Assembly: GCF_001672775.1 (NCBI RefSeq)
Contig: NZ_LZKJ01000200.1
Location: 1 to 64,000, forward strand
From: Mycobacterium kyorinense
Lineage (GTDB): Bacteria > Actinomycetota > Actinomycetes > Mycobacteriales > Mycobacteriaceae
Length of the DNA stretch: 64,000 nt
Reading direction: 5' to 3'
Within the stretch, counting starts at the first letter, position 1, and every line of letters starts with the position of its first letter. Shown here one piece after another: positions 46,878 to 56,250 of the stretch. A model generated the notes under the pieces. That model saw only the letters and a program-made list of their open reading frames with translations, was not told the DNA's origin and did no database searches. Position numbers and translations under genes: made by a program.

Positions 46878-48242
46878 ATGGACTGGACCGCCGACGTTGT
46901 CGTAATCGGGGCCGGTTTCGCCGGACTCACCGCAGCCCGTGAGCTGAGGCAACTCGGGCACGACGTGGTGGTCCTCGAGGGCCGCGACCGGGTGGGCGGG
47001 CGCTCCTACACCGGGCATGTCGCCGGCATCCCGGTCGATCTGGGCGGTACGTTCGTCGGCCCGACCCAGGACGCGGTGTTGAAGCTGGCCGCCGAACTCG
47101 GCATCGACACCATCCCGACCTTTGCCGATGGCGCCAACCTGATCCGGTGGCGCGGCGAGACCCGCTCGTATTCCGGCACGATCCCGAGGTTGTCGCTGGG
47201 CGGACTGCTCGACATCGGCCGGGTGCGTTGGCAATTCGAGCGCATTGCCCGGCGCGTGCCGCTGGCCGAACCGTGGACCGCGCGGCGAGCGTCGCGGTTG
47301 GACGAACAGTCGCTGGGCGGCTGGCTGCAGTCAGTGCGTGCCGGCGCCACCGCCCGCGACCTGCTGGCGATCATGGCCCGGGTCACCTGGGGCTGCGAAC
47401 CCGACGACGTGTCGATGCTGCACGCCGCCCGATATGTGCGGGCGGCCGGTGGCCTGGATCGGCTGCTCGACGTGCACGACGGTGCGCAGCAGGACCGCTT
47501 CTTGGCCGGCACTCAGCAGATCGCCGACGCGATGGCCGTCGAACTCGGCGACCGGGTGGTGCTGGGCGCCGCGGTGCGCAGTATCGAGCACCGGGACGGC
47601 GCGGCGCGTATTGCCAGCGAAAACGGAAGGGCCGAAGCCAGATTCGTGGTCGTGGCGATCCCTCCGGAGCATCGGGCGAGCATCGAGTTCACTCCTGCGC
47701 TGCCGGCCGAATACCAGCGGCTGGCTACCTGTTGGCCGCAGGGCCGACTGTCCAAGGCCTACGCCGCCTACCCCACTCCGTTCTGGCGGGACGCCGGGTG
47801 CTCAGGCGAAGCGCTGTCCGACGAGGGCCCGGTGTTCATCACGTTCGACGTGAGCCCGCAGCCAGACGGGCCGGGCATCCTGCTGGGATTCGTCGACGCC
47901 CGCAGCTTCGACGCGTTACCTGCAGAGCAGCGTCGCCAGCGCGCGTTGGACTGCTTCGCCTCGCTGTTCGGTGACGATGCCCTCAAGCCACTCGACTATG
48001 TCGATCACCGTTGGGGCGCAGAAGAATTTGCGGCCGGTGGGCCGACGGCTGCGGTGCCGCCGGGATCGTGGACCCGTTACGGGCCGTGGTTGCGCCGCCC
48101 GGTCGGGCCGGTTCACTGGGCAGGCACCGAGACCTCCGATGAGTGGACCGGGTTCCTGGACGGGGCGGTGCGATCCGGCCAGCGTGCGGCCGCCGAGGTT
48201 GCCGGCCGGCTACGAGCTGATGCGCCGCGCGCCGGCGACTGA
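46878..48242 (+). CDS. aofH: Flavin-containing amine oxidase
   Basis: A 454-residue FAD amine oxidase (monoamine oxidase type). The dinucleotide motif [37 protein letters not shown] covers residues 5-41, and the C-terminal FAD motif is [28 protein letters not shown]. It matches Rv3170 by sequence and by the order Rv3167c-Rv3168-Rv3169-aofH-hpx. The expected CGG-type covalent-FAD cysteine is absent. GAGAGG precedes the ATG. Its last 33 bases overlap the convergent hpx gene. Confidence 0.9.
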   Translation: MDWTADVVVIGAGFAGLTAARELRQLGHDVVVLEGRDRVGGRSYTGHVAGIPVDLGGTFVGPTQDAVLKLAAELGIDTIPTFADGANLIRWRGETRSYSGTIPRLSLGGLLDIGRVRWQFERIARRVPLAEPWTARRASRLDEQSLGGWLQSVRAGATARDLLAIMARVTWGCEPDDVSMLHAARYVRAAGGLDRLLDVHDGAQQDRFLAGTQQIADAMAVELGDRVVLGAAVRSIEHRDGAARIASENGRAEARFVVVAIPPEHRASIEFTPALPAEYQRLATCWPQGRLSKAYAAYPTPFWRDAGCSGEALSDEGPVFITFDVSPQPDGPGILLGFVDARSFDALPAEQRRQRALDCFASLFGDDALKPLDYVDHRWGAEEFAAGGPTAAVPPGSWTRYGPWLRRPVGPVHWAGTETSDEWTGFLDGAVRSGQRAAAEVAGRLRADAPRAGD

Positions 48243-49166
48243 TTCCACCAGTTCGCGCAGCTGGCGGTTGACTTCGGTGGGGCGTTCGAGCATCGCGCAG
48301 TGACCACCGGGCAGCACGACGAGCCCGACCAGGTTCGGCGCGGCCGCCGCGATCCGGCGGGACTGGCTCAGCGGCGTAAGCCGATCGCGTTCGCTGCCGA
48401 TGACCAGCGTGGGCACCGTCAGACCGGACAAGCTGATGTGCCGCGACCCCAGCGCGTCGACCAGCGCCCTGCCGCAGCCGCCGCGTCCCGCCGGTGAGGT
48501 GGCGTCGAACAGCTCGTAGATGAGGTCCCCGATGTCGGGGTCGGCGTCGGCGCCGACTGCCAGCAGCGAAATCATTTCGCGGGTTGCGCGCCGTACCGCG
48601 GGCGGCACCGTGAACGAACCGAAGATGTTGACCAGTGCGCGCCCGCCCAACACCCGGACCGCTGCGAACGGCGCCGGCACCGGCAGCAGCTTCACCTCGC
48701 GCAGCAGATCTCCGGTGGTCGTGTTGATCAGCGCGACGGCGTCGGCGCGGTGCGGGACCTTGTGGCGATAGCGCTCCGACCAAGCGGCGATCGCAATTCC
48801 GCCCATCGAGTGGCCGGCGATGACGGCGTGCTCCCCTGGGGCAAGGGTGGCCTCGAGTACGGCGTCGACGTCGGAGGCCAGGTGCTGGAGCCGGTAATTG
48901 CCGCGCGGGGGCAGACCGCTGCGGCCGTGGCCGCGGTGGTCGAAGGCAATGACGCGGTAATCGGTGGCCAAATCCGCGATCTGGTAGGCCCATACCCGGA
49001 TCGCGCACGTGATGCCGTGCGCCAACACGATCGGATAGCCGTCCTCGGGTCCGAAGACCTCGGTATGCAGGCAGGTGCCGTCCGGGGCGCGCACCGGCAC
49101 TATCCGGCTTGGCGGCAATTCAAGTGGTATCGGGGCAGATCTGCGGTGTGCTTGCTGAGAACTCAT
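48210..49166 (-). CDS. hpx: Alpha/beta hydrolase, haloperoxidase-like (Rv3171c type)
   Basis: A 318-residue alpha/beta hydrolase. The nucleophile is S120 in AGHSMGG, the acid is probably in GSERDRLTP and the His in [21 protein letters not shown] supplies the oxyanion hole. It is named after M. tuberculosis hpx, annotated as a non-haem haloperoxidase; a simple esterase is at least as likely. GGGAGG precedes the ATG. Confidence 0.85.
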   Translation of the reverse strand: MSSQQAHRRSAPIPLELPPSRIVPVRAPDGTCLHTEVFGPEDGYPIVLAHGITCAIRVWAYQIADLATDYRVIAFDHRGHGRSGLPPRGNYRLQHLASDVDAVLEATLAPGEHAVIAGHSMGGIAIAAWSERYRHKVPHRADAVALINTTTGDLLREVKLLPVPAPFAAVRVLGGRALVNIFGSFTVPPAVRRATREMISLLAVGADADPDIGDLIYELFDATSPAGRGGCGRALVDALGSRHISLSGLTVPTLVIGSERDRLTPLSQSRRIAAAAPNLVGLVVLPGGHCAMLERPTEVNRQLRELVESVAGARRISS

Positions 49167-49251
49167 CGCCGCCTCCCCTCCGGATGCGCCCTCCCAGCCG
49201 CATGCGTCGATGCGTCGAGTCTAGGCCGATTGACGGCGGTCAGCCTGCACT

Positions 49252-50715
49252 TCATCGAAGACCGTCGGATCGCCAATGCGCCGCCGGGTGCTGAGACAAC
49301 CACGGGTGGGCCGACTCCAGTTGGGAGGCAACGCGAATCAGCACGTCCTCCCGACCGTAAGCGGCGGCGAGCTGGACGCCGATCGGCAGACCCTCGGCAT
49401 TGCGGTGCAGCGGGAGGCTGATCGCCGGCTGGCCGCTCATATTGAACGGCGGCGTGAACGCCGCGAACCGCCCGGCGCGGCGCATCGGCGCCGTCGGCTG
49501 CTCGGGGTCATCCTCGAATTCCGTCAGTGGTAGCGGCGGCTCGGCTAACGTCGGGGTGAGCAACAAGTCCCAGCCGTCGGCCCACCACTGCTGCAGGTCA
49601 CGCCGAAACGCCCAGCCCGCGGCTTGCGCGGCCGCGTAGTCCACGGCGGTCAACCGCTGAGCCTGCTCGACGAGCACCCAGTTCACCGGCTCGATGTCGT
49701 CTTTGGTCATTTCGCGCCCGAGCATCTCGCCGAAACCCCTCGTGGCCATCGCCATTTGCGTCGCCCACAGTGCCATGAACTTGTCGACCAACGTAGTATC
49801 TGCCAGACACCCCGGCCAGGCCGGCTCGACGGTGTGCCCCATGCCCTCCAGCATCGACGCCGCGGCGCGCACCGCCGAAACACAGTCCTCGTGCAAGAAG
49901 TCGCCGCGCGGATGGACGTCGAGCAGTCCGATGCGCAGCCGGCCAGGGTCGGCACCGAGCTCGTCGGCATAGGGCCGCTGCGGCGCCGGCGCGATCACGG
50001 TATCGCCGACACCGGGGCCGCGCACCGCATCAAGCAGCCGCGCGGTGTCGCGCACCGTGCGGCTGACGCACAGTTCGACGCCCAGCCCCACCTCGGCGCG
50101 CAGCGGCCCGACCGTGATCCGTCCCTGGCTCGGTTTCAGCCCCACCAGCCCGCAGCAGGACGCGGGGATGCGGATGCTGCCGCCGCCGTCCGAGGCGTTG
50201 GCGAACGGAACCATGCCGGCCGCCACCGCCGCGGCCGCCCCGCCACTCGACCCGCCCGGGGTGCGGTCAAGCGCCCACGGGTTGCGGGTCGCGCCCCACG
50301 CCAGCGGTTGCGTGGTCGGCAAGCTGCCCATCTCCGGGGTATTCGTCCGCCCGGCGATGACAAGCCCGGCCGCCTTGAACCGGGCGACCAGAGTCGTGTC
50401 GGCGGTGTCGATTCTGCCTGCGGCTTTGAGCGCGACGCTTCCGTTCGACAGGGTCTGGCCGGCGAAGCTGGTGTAGAGGTCCTTGAGCAGAAATGGGACG
50501 CCGCGAAATGGACCATTGGGCAGGTTGGGATCGGCGGCCAGCGAACGGGCATGGTCGAACCACTCGATGACCACGGCGTTCAACACCGGGTTGGACTGCT
50601 CGATCCGCTCGATCGCCGCTTCCAGCAGCTCGGACGGCGTGACTTCCCCTTTTGCCACCAGCGCCGCCTGGTCGGTGGCGTCCATCCATCGCGTCTCGTC
50701 AGCAAGGCCAGTCAT
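49252..50715 (-). CDS. Amidase (amidase-signature family)
   Basis: A 487-residue amidase-signature hydrolase with the Ser-cisSer-Lys triad: K78 (LLKDLYTS), S156/S157 (TPGGSSGGAAAAVAAG) and S180 (DGGGSIRIPASCCGLVGLKPS). It hydrolyses an amide or nitrile-derived amide; the substrate is unknown. It resembles Rv3175, also found just past the aofH/hpx region. It stands alone with 85 bases to hpx. Confidence 0.9.
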   Translation of the reverse strand: MTGLADETRWMDATDQAALVAKGEVTPSELLEAAIERIEQSNPVLNAVVIEWFDHARSLAADPNLPNGPFRGVPFLLKDLYTSFAGQTLSNGSVALKAAGRIDTADTTLVARFKAAGLVIAGRTNTPEMGSLPTTQPLAWGATRNPWALDRTPGGSSGGAAAAVAAGMVPFANASDGGGSIRIPASCCGLVGLKPSQGRITVGPLRAEVGLGVELCVSRTVRDTARLLDAVRGPGVGDTVIAPAPQRPYADELGADPGRLRIGLLDVHPRGDFLHEDCVSAVRAAASMLEGMGHTVEPAWPGCLADTTLVDKFMALWATQMAMATRGFGEMLGREMTKDDIEPVNWVLVEQAQRLTAVDYAAAQAAGWAFRRDLQQWWADGWDLLLTPTLAEPPLPLTEFEDDPEQPTAPMRRAGRFAAFTPPFNMSGQPAISLPLHRNAEGLPIGVQLAAAYGREDVLIRVASQLESAHPWLSQHPAAHWRSDGLR

Positions 50716-50765
50716 GGCTCAAGGTTGTACCACGAGCGGCCGTCGGCATTTCTTGACAATGAGAA

Positions 50766-50780
50766 CGGCCCCGGGGGCCG
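50766..50780. terminator. GC-rich palindrome between GNAT and amidase genes
   Basis: CGGCCCC (50766-50772) and GGGGCCG (50774-50780) form an inverted repeat in the 70 bases between the GNAT stop and the amidase start. The loop must open to be stable; a terminator role is a guess from position. Confidence 0.3.
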
Positions 50781-50785
50781 CCGTA

Positions 50786-51307
50786 TTAGACGTCCTCCGG
50801 CAAATCAATCTCCAGGTGAAGGACTGATCCCGCATCCAGTCGCCGACGCGGCCAGCCGAAGTAGGACAGAACCTGAAGCATGCGGTAGTTCTCGGCCATG
50901 ACATCAGCGAGAAACTGTCGAATGCCGTGGGAGCGAGCGAGATGGGCAAGGTATTTGAGTAGGGCTGTACCTACGCCGTGCAAGTGATCTTCATGAGCTA
51001 CGGCTATCGCTACATCAGCCGCGTTGGGATCGTCGGAGACCGCATAGCTTGCCACTCCGATCAGGTGGCCACCTTCAAACGCGCCGATCGCGGTTTGTTT
51101 ATCTCCTTGCTCGGTCAGTTGCCTGACGAGCTCATCCAGATGAGCCGGATGAAGGGTGAAGAAACGGAAGAGACGATCACGCTCGGTGAGGTTTTGGTGG
51201 AGCGCTAATACGGCTTGGGCGTCGTTGGCACAGAGACGACGCAACCGCACATGGCGGCCGTCGAGCAACTCGACGTCCGTACCAGATTCCACCGCCTGAG
51301 TAGTCAT
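50786..51307 (-). CDS. GNAT-family N-acetyltransferase
   Basis: A 173-residue GNAT protein. The acetyl-CoA loop is in AHEDHLHGVGTALLKYLAHLARSHGI (about 110-135), preceded by a substrate half with LLDGRHVRLRRLCANDAQAVLALH. AGGAGGG lies a few bases before the ATG at 51307. A DosR-type box is centred about 50 bases upstream (51353-51366), so it is the first gene of the dormancy island. Similar GNATs acetylate lysines on enzymes or small molecules; the target is unknown. Confidence 0.85.
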   Translation of the reverse strand: MTTQAVESGTDVELLDGRHVRLRRLCANDAQAVLALHQNLTERDRLFRFFTLHPAHLDELVRQLTEQGDKQTAIGAFEGGHLIGVASYAVSDDPNAADVAIAVAHEDHLHGVGTALLKYLAHLARSHGIRQFLADVMAENYRMLQVLSYFGWPRRRLDAGSVLHLEIDLPEDV

Positions 51308-51352
51308 TATCCCTCCTGGGCCCACGCTATTGCCCGTCTAACTCGATCGGCA

Positions 51353-51366
51353 GGGGCTTTAGACCC
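51353..51366. promoter_or_regulatory. DosR-type box
   Basis: GGGGCTTTAGACCC differs at one position from the core GGGACTTNNGNCCC. It lies 46 bases before the GNAT start (minus strand) and 153 bases before the SRPBCC start (plus strand). Confidence 0.7.
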
Positions 51367-51519
51367 GGTTTCATACGTCATTGGTCCCCGCGCTCGTATG
51401 CTCCTCGATACGTAGCCGCTTGAGTGCGTGCAACTTTCGGATCGCGATGGTGTATAACAAGCTGGCGCCCGACGAACAATGCAGCCTCCGGAACGTACGG
51501 CGTTAAGTATGTTCTCGGT

Positions 51520-51963
51520 ATGGCTATCACTGAGACACGCGAGGTGCTTATCGCGGCAACGCCCGACGAAATCATGGCCGTGTTGTTCGACCTCGAGTCA
51601 CTCACCGAGTGGTCCCCGGCTCACAAGAAAGTGCAAATACTCGAGCGGGACGATCAGGGCCGCCCGAGCATGTCTCGGCAAGTCGTGCGAGTCGTGGGTG
51701 TCAGCGATGAGCAAGTGCTGGCTTACACCGTGCAAGACAACGGAGTGAGCTGGACACTCGTCAGCGCCAAACAGCAACGCGCGCAGGAAGGCCGCTACAC
51801 GCTTAGTCCCGAGGGGAATTCGACCCGGGTCCGCTTCGAGCTCACCATTGACCCGGTGGTGCCGCTGCCGGGGCTTCTCATCAGAAAAGGCGCAGAAAGC
51901 CTGATGAAGACTGCGACCGAAGGCCTGCGAAAGCGAGTGCTGGCGGTCAAACAGTGCGGCTAG
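51520..51963 (+). CDS. SRPBCC (START/Bet v1-like) family protein
   Basis: A 147-residue helix-grip fold protein: ITETREVLIAATPDEIMAVLFDLESLTEWSPAHKKVQILERD at the N-terminus and the long C-terminal helix MKTATEGLRKRVLAVKQ. Family members bind hydrophobic ligands or act as cyclases. The ATG at 51520 begins exactly at the family start. It is divergent from the GNAT gene with a DosR-type box between. Confidence 0.85.
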   Translation: MAITETREVLIAATPDEIMAVLFDLESLTEWSPAHKKVQILERDDQGRPSMSRQVVRVVGVSDEQVLAYTVQDNGVSWTLVSAKQQRAQEGRYTLSPEGNSTRVRFELTIDPVVPLPGLLIRKGAESLMKTATEGLRKRVLAVKQCG

Positions 51964-52057
51964 TAAGCCTTCGCGTGTCACCCAGGAGTGGCTCCGGAAA
52001 CCCGGCGGTGTGCTTAACCCAACGTAGCTCAAACGATGTCAAATGACTTGGTGACGA

Positions 52058-52071
52058 AGGACTTTAGTCAC
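52058..52071 (+). promoter_or_regulatory. DosR-type box
   Basis: AGGACTTTAGTCAC matches the core at 12 of 14 positions and contains the symmetrical GACTTTAGTC. It is 110 bases before the small gene at 52181. Confidence 0.6.
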
Positions 52072-52180
52072 TCGCACGGCGACCGTTTGGAGCCATAGCG
52101 TCAACAAGTCAGGTCAAACGCCGGAAATGCGTTCGAGCCGCAAAGCCGAGAACATACCGGCAAGTACACGGGAGGTTTCC

Positions 52181-52444
52181 ATGACATCGACATCACAAAA
52201 GGCCGAACCGCGGTGGGCGGAGCTGTCTGACGACGTGCTCGAATCGATCGAGACAGGACGGAAGAACGCCATCGACGCCGTGCGAAAGTTCATCGATGAG
52301 GTGACTTCGGCAGTCGAAGATCAGTCGCGGCGGAAGACTGTTGTCGAGGCAAGCCTCGACTTGGCTGAAGAGCTGGCGACCGACCAGATCGAATTCTTCC
52401 GCAGCGTGGTGCGAAGCGTCGGCCAGGCGCTGAGCAAGGAGTGA
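52181..52444 (+). CDS. Small conserved protein of unknown function
   Basis: An 87-residue acidic, helical, probably soluble protein (LSDDVLESIETGRKNAIDAVRKFIDEVTSAVEDQSRRKTVVEASLDLAEELATDQIEFFRSVVRSVGQAL), with heptad-like spacing that suggests a coiled coil or helical bundle. GGGAGG lies 7 bases before the ATG at 52181. A DosR-type box is upstream. No function can be assigned. Confidence 0.72.
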   Translation: MTSTSQKAEPRWAELSDDVLESIETGRKNAIDAVRKFIDEVTSAVEDQSRRKTVVEASLDLAEELATDQIEFFRSVVRSVGQALSKE

Positions 52445-52592
52445 ACCGACCGGTGCGCCAGTAGTTTTGCACGAAAGCCGGCGACTCAACGTCGACAGCA
52501 GACATCACTGGTTCAGGGCTAGCATGAGCTGAATCTAGCCGTGTCAGAGTTCGACTTCAAAAGGTGAAGAGGAGATGTCGCCGCAGTTCTAA

Positions 52593-52606
52593 GGGACGAA
52601 AGGCCT
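52593..52606 (+). promoter_or_regulatory. Weak DosR-type box
   Basis: GGGACGAAAGGCCT keeps GGGAC and GGCC but differs from the core at three positions. It lies 125 bases before the gene at 52731. Confidence 0.4.
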
Positions 52607-52730
52607 ACCGAGGGGTAGCACTTCGGCACGTTCGGCGCGCGGCGGAAGCCCTTTTGAGTCGGTGCTCTTGGCCCTACAGCCTGACCAGTGGCAGTGGTCT
52701 GATCATGCGGTAAGGCTCATTGAGGAGGCC

Positions 52731-53099
52731 ATGATGAATTCGGCAACCAACCTGGCCCGCTTGATCGGAACTCACTCGTCTGGCGCCCCGTGCCCCTCGG
52801 TAGGTCCATTCGTCACTGAAGCTCACTACTTCGGATGGCGGTGGCCACATCACAACTCGCCGCAGGAGATGCGAGCCATGACGATCTATCAGCTGACCGA
52901 TTGCCTGCATGAAGGCCGAAAAGCTCGGGTGTCAGGAGATCAGATCGCGACCATCGTGTCGGGGTGGTTGGCGGAGTTGGGTGTCCACAGCCCGCTGGCT
53001 GACGACTTTGCATACGCGGTGCAAACCGGCGACTGGGCGACCGCCCACGCCATCGGCACGCATTTGTCCATCGACGTCACTGTTGCCACCCGGGCATGA
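52731..53099 (+). CDS. Conserved hypothetical protein
   Basis: A 122-residue protein of unknown function, with ATNLARLIGTHSSGAPCPSVGPF, HYFGWRWPHHNSPQEMRAMTIYQLTDCLHEGRKARVSGDQIATIVSGWLAELGVHSPLADDFAYAVQTGDWATAHAIGTHLSIDV. The C-terminal half is helical. AGGAGG just upstream serves the ATG at 52731 or 52734; a GTG at 52662 would extend it. It overlaps the acyl-CoA ligase by 4 bases, so the two are co-translated. Confidence 0.7.
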   Translation: MMNSATNLARLIGTHSSGAPCPSVGPFVTEAHYFGWRWPHHNSPQEMRAMTIYQLTDCLHEGRKARVSGDQIATIVSGWLAELGVHSPLADDFAYAVQTGDWATAHAIGTHLSIDVTVATRA

Positions 53100-54937
53100 A
53101 GACCCTGCTCGCCGCTGCTGAGAATCCCGACGTTGCCAAGATCGAAAAGCGGGCACCGTCGGTAGCACGGTTGTTCCTCGACCGCATCGCCGCCACCCCG
53201 GAGGCGGAAGCTTTCCGGTATCCCCATAACCACGGCTGGGAAAGCGTTACCTGGCAGCAGGTCGGCGAACGGGTTCGCCACCTCGCCGCTGGGCTGATCT
53301 CGCTGGGGATCGCACCCGAGGACCGGGTCGCGCTGGCATCATCGACACGCTACGAGTGGGTTCTCGTCGACTTCGCCGTGATGTGCGCAGGCGCGGCGAC
53401 CACCACCGTGTATCCGACGACAATCCCCGCCGATGTCGCATACATCGTCGCGAACTCCGGCAGCCGGGTCGTGGCCGCCGAGGACCAGACGCAACTGGAC
53501 AAGCTGCTCCAGCACCGCGCCGATCTGCCGGAAGTAGACAAAGTCGTGATCATCGACGGTCAAGGTGACGGCGACTGGGTGATCACTCTCGGTGAACTGG
53601 AGCAGCTGGGTATGCAATTACTCACCAACGCCCCCAACGCGGTGGAGCAGCGCACCGCAACCGTAGGTCCCGGTCACCTTGCGAGCCTCATTTACACGTC
53701 GGGCACCACTGGACGGCCTAAGGGTGTGCGGCTGACGCACAGCGCGTGGACCTACACCGCCGCCGCCATCGACGCGCTCGGGATCCTCGGTCCCGACGAC
53801 CTGAATTTCCTTTGGCTACCTTTGGCTCACGCATTCGGCAAGGTGATGCTGGCGCTGCCGCTCCAGATCGGGTTTCCCACCGCGATCGACGGTCGCGTCG
53901 AGAGGATTGTCGACAACCTCGCGACCCAACGTCCCACCATCATGGGGGCTGCGCCGCGCATCTTCGAAAAGGCGCATGCTCACGTCGAGCAGATGATCGC
54001 CGAGCAGGGCGGGCTCACGAAAAGGCTCTACGATTGGGCACTCCGGGCCGGATTGAAGGTGTCGGCGGCGCGGCAAGCGGGCAGTAAGCCGTCGTTACCG
54101 TCGTCGCTGGCTTATAAGTTGGCGGACTGGCTGGTGCTCTCCACCATCCGGGAGCGGTTCGGCGGCCGGCTGCGGTTTTTCGTCTCCGCGGCCGCAGCTT
54201 TGGATCGCGACGTCGCGCAGTGGTTCGATACCGTCGGGATCGTCGTGCTCGAAGGGTATGGGCTTACCGAGACCGCGGCCGCGTCGTTTATCAACCGTCC
54301 GCACGCCTACCGGTTCGGCACGGTTGGCTGGCCGTTCCCGGCAACCGAGGTCGAGATCGCCGACGACGGCGAGATCATGCTGAGGGGCCCCGGTGTGATG
54401 CACGGCTATCACGACCTGCCTGATGCCACCGCCGCAGCGCTAGACCAAGACGGTTGGCTGCATACCGGCGACATCGGTGAAATCGACGTTGACGGGTTTC
54501 TGCGGGTCACCGACCGCAAGAAGGACATGTTCAAGACTTCGCAGGGCAAATACGTTGCGCCATCGGCGATTGCGGCGAGATTCAAGGGTCTCTGCCCGTA
54601 TGTGGCTGAGCTGATCATCTATGGAGAGGGCAAACCATATTGTGTGGCGCTGGTCGGCCTCGATAGCGAGGCGATCACCCAGTGGGCCGGCAAGCATGGG
54701 CTGGCGGATAAGGCCTTCAACGAGATTGCACATGATCAGCAGACGCGGACGCTGATCACGGAATACGTCGACGCGCTGAACCAGGAATTGAACCGCTGGG
54801 AGCAGATCAAAAGATTCACGATCATCGATCGGGAACTCTCTATCGAATCCGGCGAGTTGACACCGAGCATGAAGCTACGCCGCAAGGTTGTCGTCGATAA
54901 GTTCGCGGAGCAATTGTCGGCTCTCTACAAGGAATGA
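53096..54937 (+). CDS. Long-chain fatty-acid-CoA ligase (FadD15-like)
   Basis: A 613-residue AMP-forming acyl-CoA synthetase. The P-loop is LIYTSGTTGRPKGVRLTH (about 200-217), followed by EGYGLTETAAASF, the hinge LHTGDIGEIDVDGFLRVTDRKKDMFKTSQGKYVAP and a full C-terminal domain. It activates fatty acids for storage or beta-oxidation. Its place beside DosR-type boxes and in the same island as tgs1 suggests it supplies acyl-CoA for triacylglycerol synthesis in dormancy; this is inference. Confidence 0.92.
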   Translation: MKTLLAAAENPDVAKIEKRAPSVARLFLDRIAATPEAEAFRYPHNHGWESVTWQQVGERVRHLAAGLISLGIAPEDRVALASSTRYEWVLVDFAVMCAGAATTTVYPTTIPADVAYIVANSGSRVVAAEDQTQLDKLLQHRADLPEVDKVVIIDGQGDGDWVITLGELEQLGMQLLTNAPNAVEQRTATVGPGHLASLIYTSGTTGRPKGVRLTHSAWTYTAAAIDALGILGPDDLNFLWLPLAHAFGKVMLALPLQIGFPTAIDGRVERIVDNLATQRPTIMGAAPRIFEKAHAHVEQMIAEQGGLTKRLYDWALRAGLKVSAARQAGSKPSLPSSLAYKLADWLVLSTIRERFGGRLRFFVSAAAALDRDVAQWFDTVGIVVLEGYGLTETAAASFINRPHAYRFGTVGWPFPATEVEIADDGEIMLRGPGVMHGYHDLPDATAAALDQDGWLHTGDIGEIDVDGFLRVTDRKKDMFKTSQGKYVAPSAIAARFKGLCPYVAELIIYGEGKPYCVALVGLDSEAITQWAGKHGLADKAFNEIAHDQQTRTLITEYVDALNQELNRWEQIKRFTIIDRELSIESGELTPSMKLRRKVVVDKFAEQLSALYKE

Positions 54938-54996
54938 GTTGGCGGGATGAACAGATTCGAATAGTGAACAACAACGACTAACAAGGAGAACCGACC

Positions 54997-55278
54997 ATGA
55001 GCAAGCGCGATCCTCGACAGGCGAAGAAGTGGACGGTTGAGGTGGCGATAGACAAGCACCCGAAAAGTACTCGCGCCACAGCCAGGCTTCGTCGGCACGA
55101 TCAAGAGCTGATCGGAACCGGTCTGGCTCATCGGAATCCGGCCGACCGCGATATCCCGCCGATCGGCGATGAACTCGCGGTCGCGCGAGCCCTCACAGAT
55201 CTGGCGGACCAGCTATTCGCCGAAACAGCATCCGACATCAACGACGTCACGCACGAGCCAGTGGTGATCTTCCACTAG
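54997..55278 (+). CDS. DUF1876 protein, Rv1738/Rv2632c family
   Basis: A 93-residue protein with the DUF1876 signature: KKWTVEVAIDKHPKSTRATARLRRHDQELIGTGLAHRNPADRDIPPIGDELAVARALTDLADQL. Rv1738 of this family is strongly DosR-induced, and its fold resembles ribosome hibernation factors, so a role in slowing translation during dormancy is plausible. AAGGAG precedes the ATG. It converges on the USP gene with a 4-base overlap. Confidence 0.88.
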   Translation: MSKRDPRQAKKWTVEVAIDKHPKSTRATARLRRHDQELIGTGLAHRNPADRDIPPIGDELAVARALTDLADQLFAETASDINDVTHEPVVIFH

Positions 55279-56093
55279 CGCACGATGAGCACGGAGCAAT
55301 CGGCGTGGGCAACGAACTCTGGAGCGTGCGGGCCCACGAGCTGCGCTGCCGTCTCAGCGCTTCCGCTGCCGATGACGACGAGTTGGACTGCATCGCTGTA
55401 GCCCTCGAGATATCGCCGCAGGCTCATACGAGTGACACCGACTTCCACCTGCACGTCAGGGTATTTTCGTAGCCACCCATCGAGGCGCCGATAGAGGCCA
55501 GCGTAGCCGAGCCCAAAACGCGTCCAACGCCGAAGGCCCAGTGCCAGAACAGGGGCCGAGCGCACGCGAGCCTCCTCCATGGCCCAGCGCACGACCTCCT
55601 CATTGCCGGCGCCACTCGTGACCACCACAGCGATAAAGCCGCACTGGTGCGGCACTGCATGTTCGTTGTGCCGGATGATTGCCACCGGGCAGTGTGCCTG
55701 TTCGGCAAGTGTCGCCGCAGTCGAACCCAGCAGTCTGCTCGCCATGCGACCAATTCCGACCGATCCGACGCAGACCAGCGACGCGTTGCTCGACTCGGCG
55801 ATCAGCGCTGAAGCGATGTCTCCCCGAAGTACAGCGGTTTCGATCTTCACGGGCATGCCGGTTCCCTCGACCATCGCACACGCGGCACGCAACGCGCTCT
55901 CGGCATATTCGCGTTCCAGCGCAAAAGTCTTGGCCGGCACATCGGCCGCCTCTACGGCTTGAATGACGTGGACCATCCGGAGCGGCACATCTTGGTGGAT
56001 CGCTTCCTTGATAGCCCATTCGGCCGCTTGGTTAGCTGCCGCTGAACCGTCGATGCCAACGACAATTGGTCCGGGTGACTTCGTGTTGTCCAT
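55275..56093 (-). CDS. Universal stress protein, two USP domains
   Basis: A 272-residue tandem USP protein. Domain 1 (about 9-142) has VVGIDGSAAANQAAEWA and the ATP loop GSVGIGRMASRLLGSTAATLAEQAHCPVAII. Domain 2 (about 152-272) is degenerate: GSGSAETAAQLVGPHAPEFVAHADCSVLIV lacks the full G-2x-G-9x-G-S/T loop, so only the first domain probably binds ATP. Such proteins are typical DosR regulon members (Rv2623, Rv2005c). Confidence 0.88.
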   Translation of the reverse strand: MDNTKSPGPIVVGIDGSAAANQAAEWAIKEAIHQDVPLRMVHVIQAVEAADVPAKTFALEREYAESALRAACAMVEGTGMPVKIETAVLRGDIASALIAESSNASLVCVGSVGIGRMASRLLGSTAATLAEQAHCPVAIIRHNEHAVPHQCGFIAVVVTSGAGNEEVVRWAMEEARVRSAPVLALGLRRWTRFGLGYAGLYRRLDGWLRKYPDVQVEVGVTRMSLRRYLEGYSDAVQLVVIGSGSAETAAQLVGPHAPEFVAHADCSVLIVR

Positions 56094-56156
56094 TGCATGC
56101 TCCCGATCAGTTAGCCGACACCGCCGACGCTATCGGCGGGCTGGCCTCCCGAACAG

Positions 56157-56170
56157 GAGCCGAAGGACCC
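56157..56170 (-). promoter_or_regulatory. Weak DosR-type box in the USP/Rv1733c-like gap
   Basis: On the minus strand GGGTCCTTCGGCTC differs from the core at three positions. It lies between the divergent USP (start 56093) and Rv1733c-like (start 56251) genes, the expected place for a shared site. Confidence 0.35.
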
Positions 56171-56250
56171 TTTCGGGGGTGGACGTTGGACTCTACGGAT
56201 TTGCTTGGCGGTCAACCATGCTGGATTTCGTAACGAGCTATGGAGCAGCC

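Noticed and set aside
56161-56176. Plus-strand GGACCCTTTCGGGGG as a DosR box
   Set aside because: It does not align with the core on the plus strand; only a weak minus-strand match overlapping it was kept.
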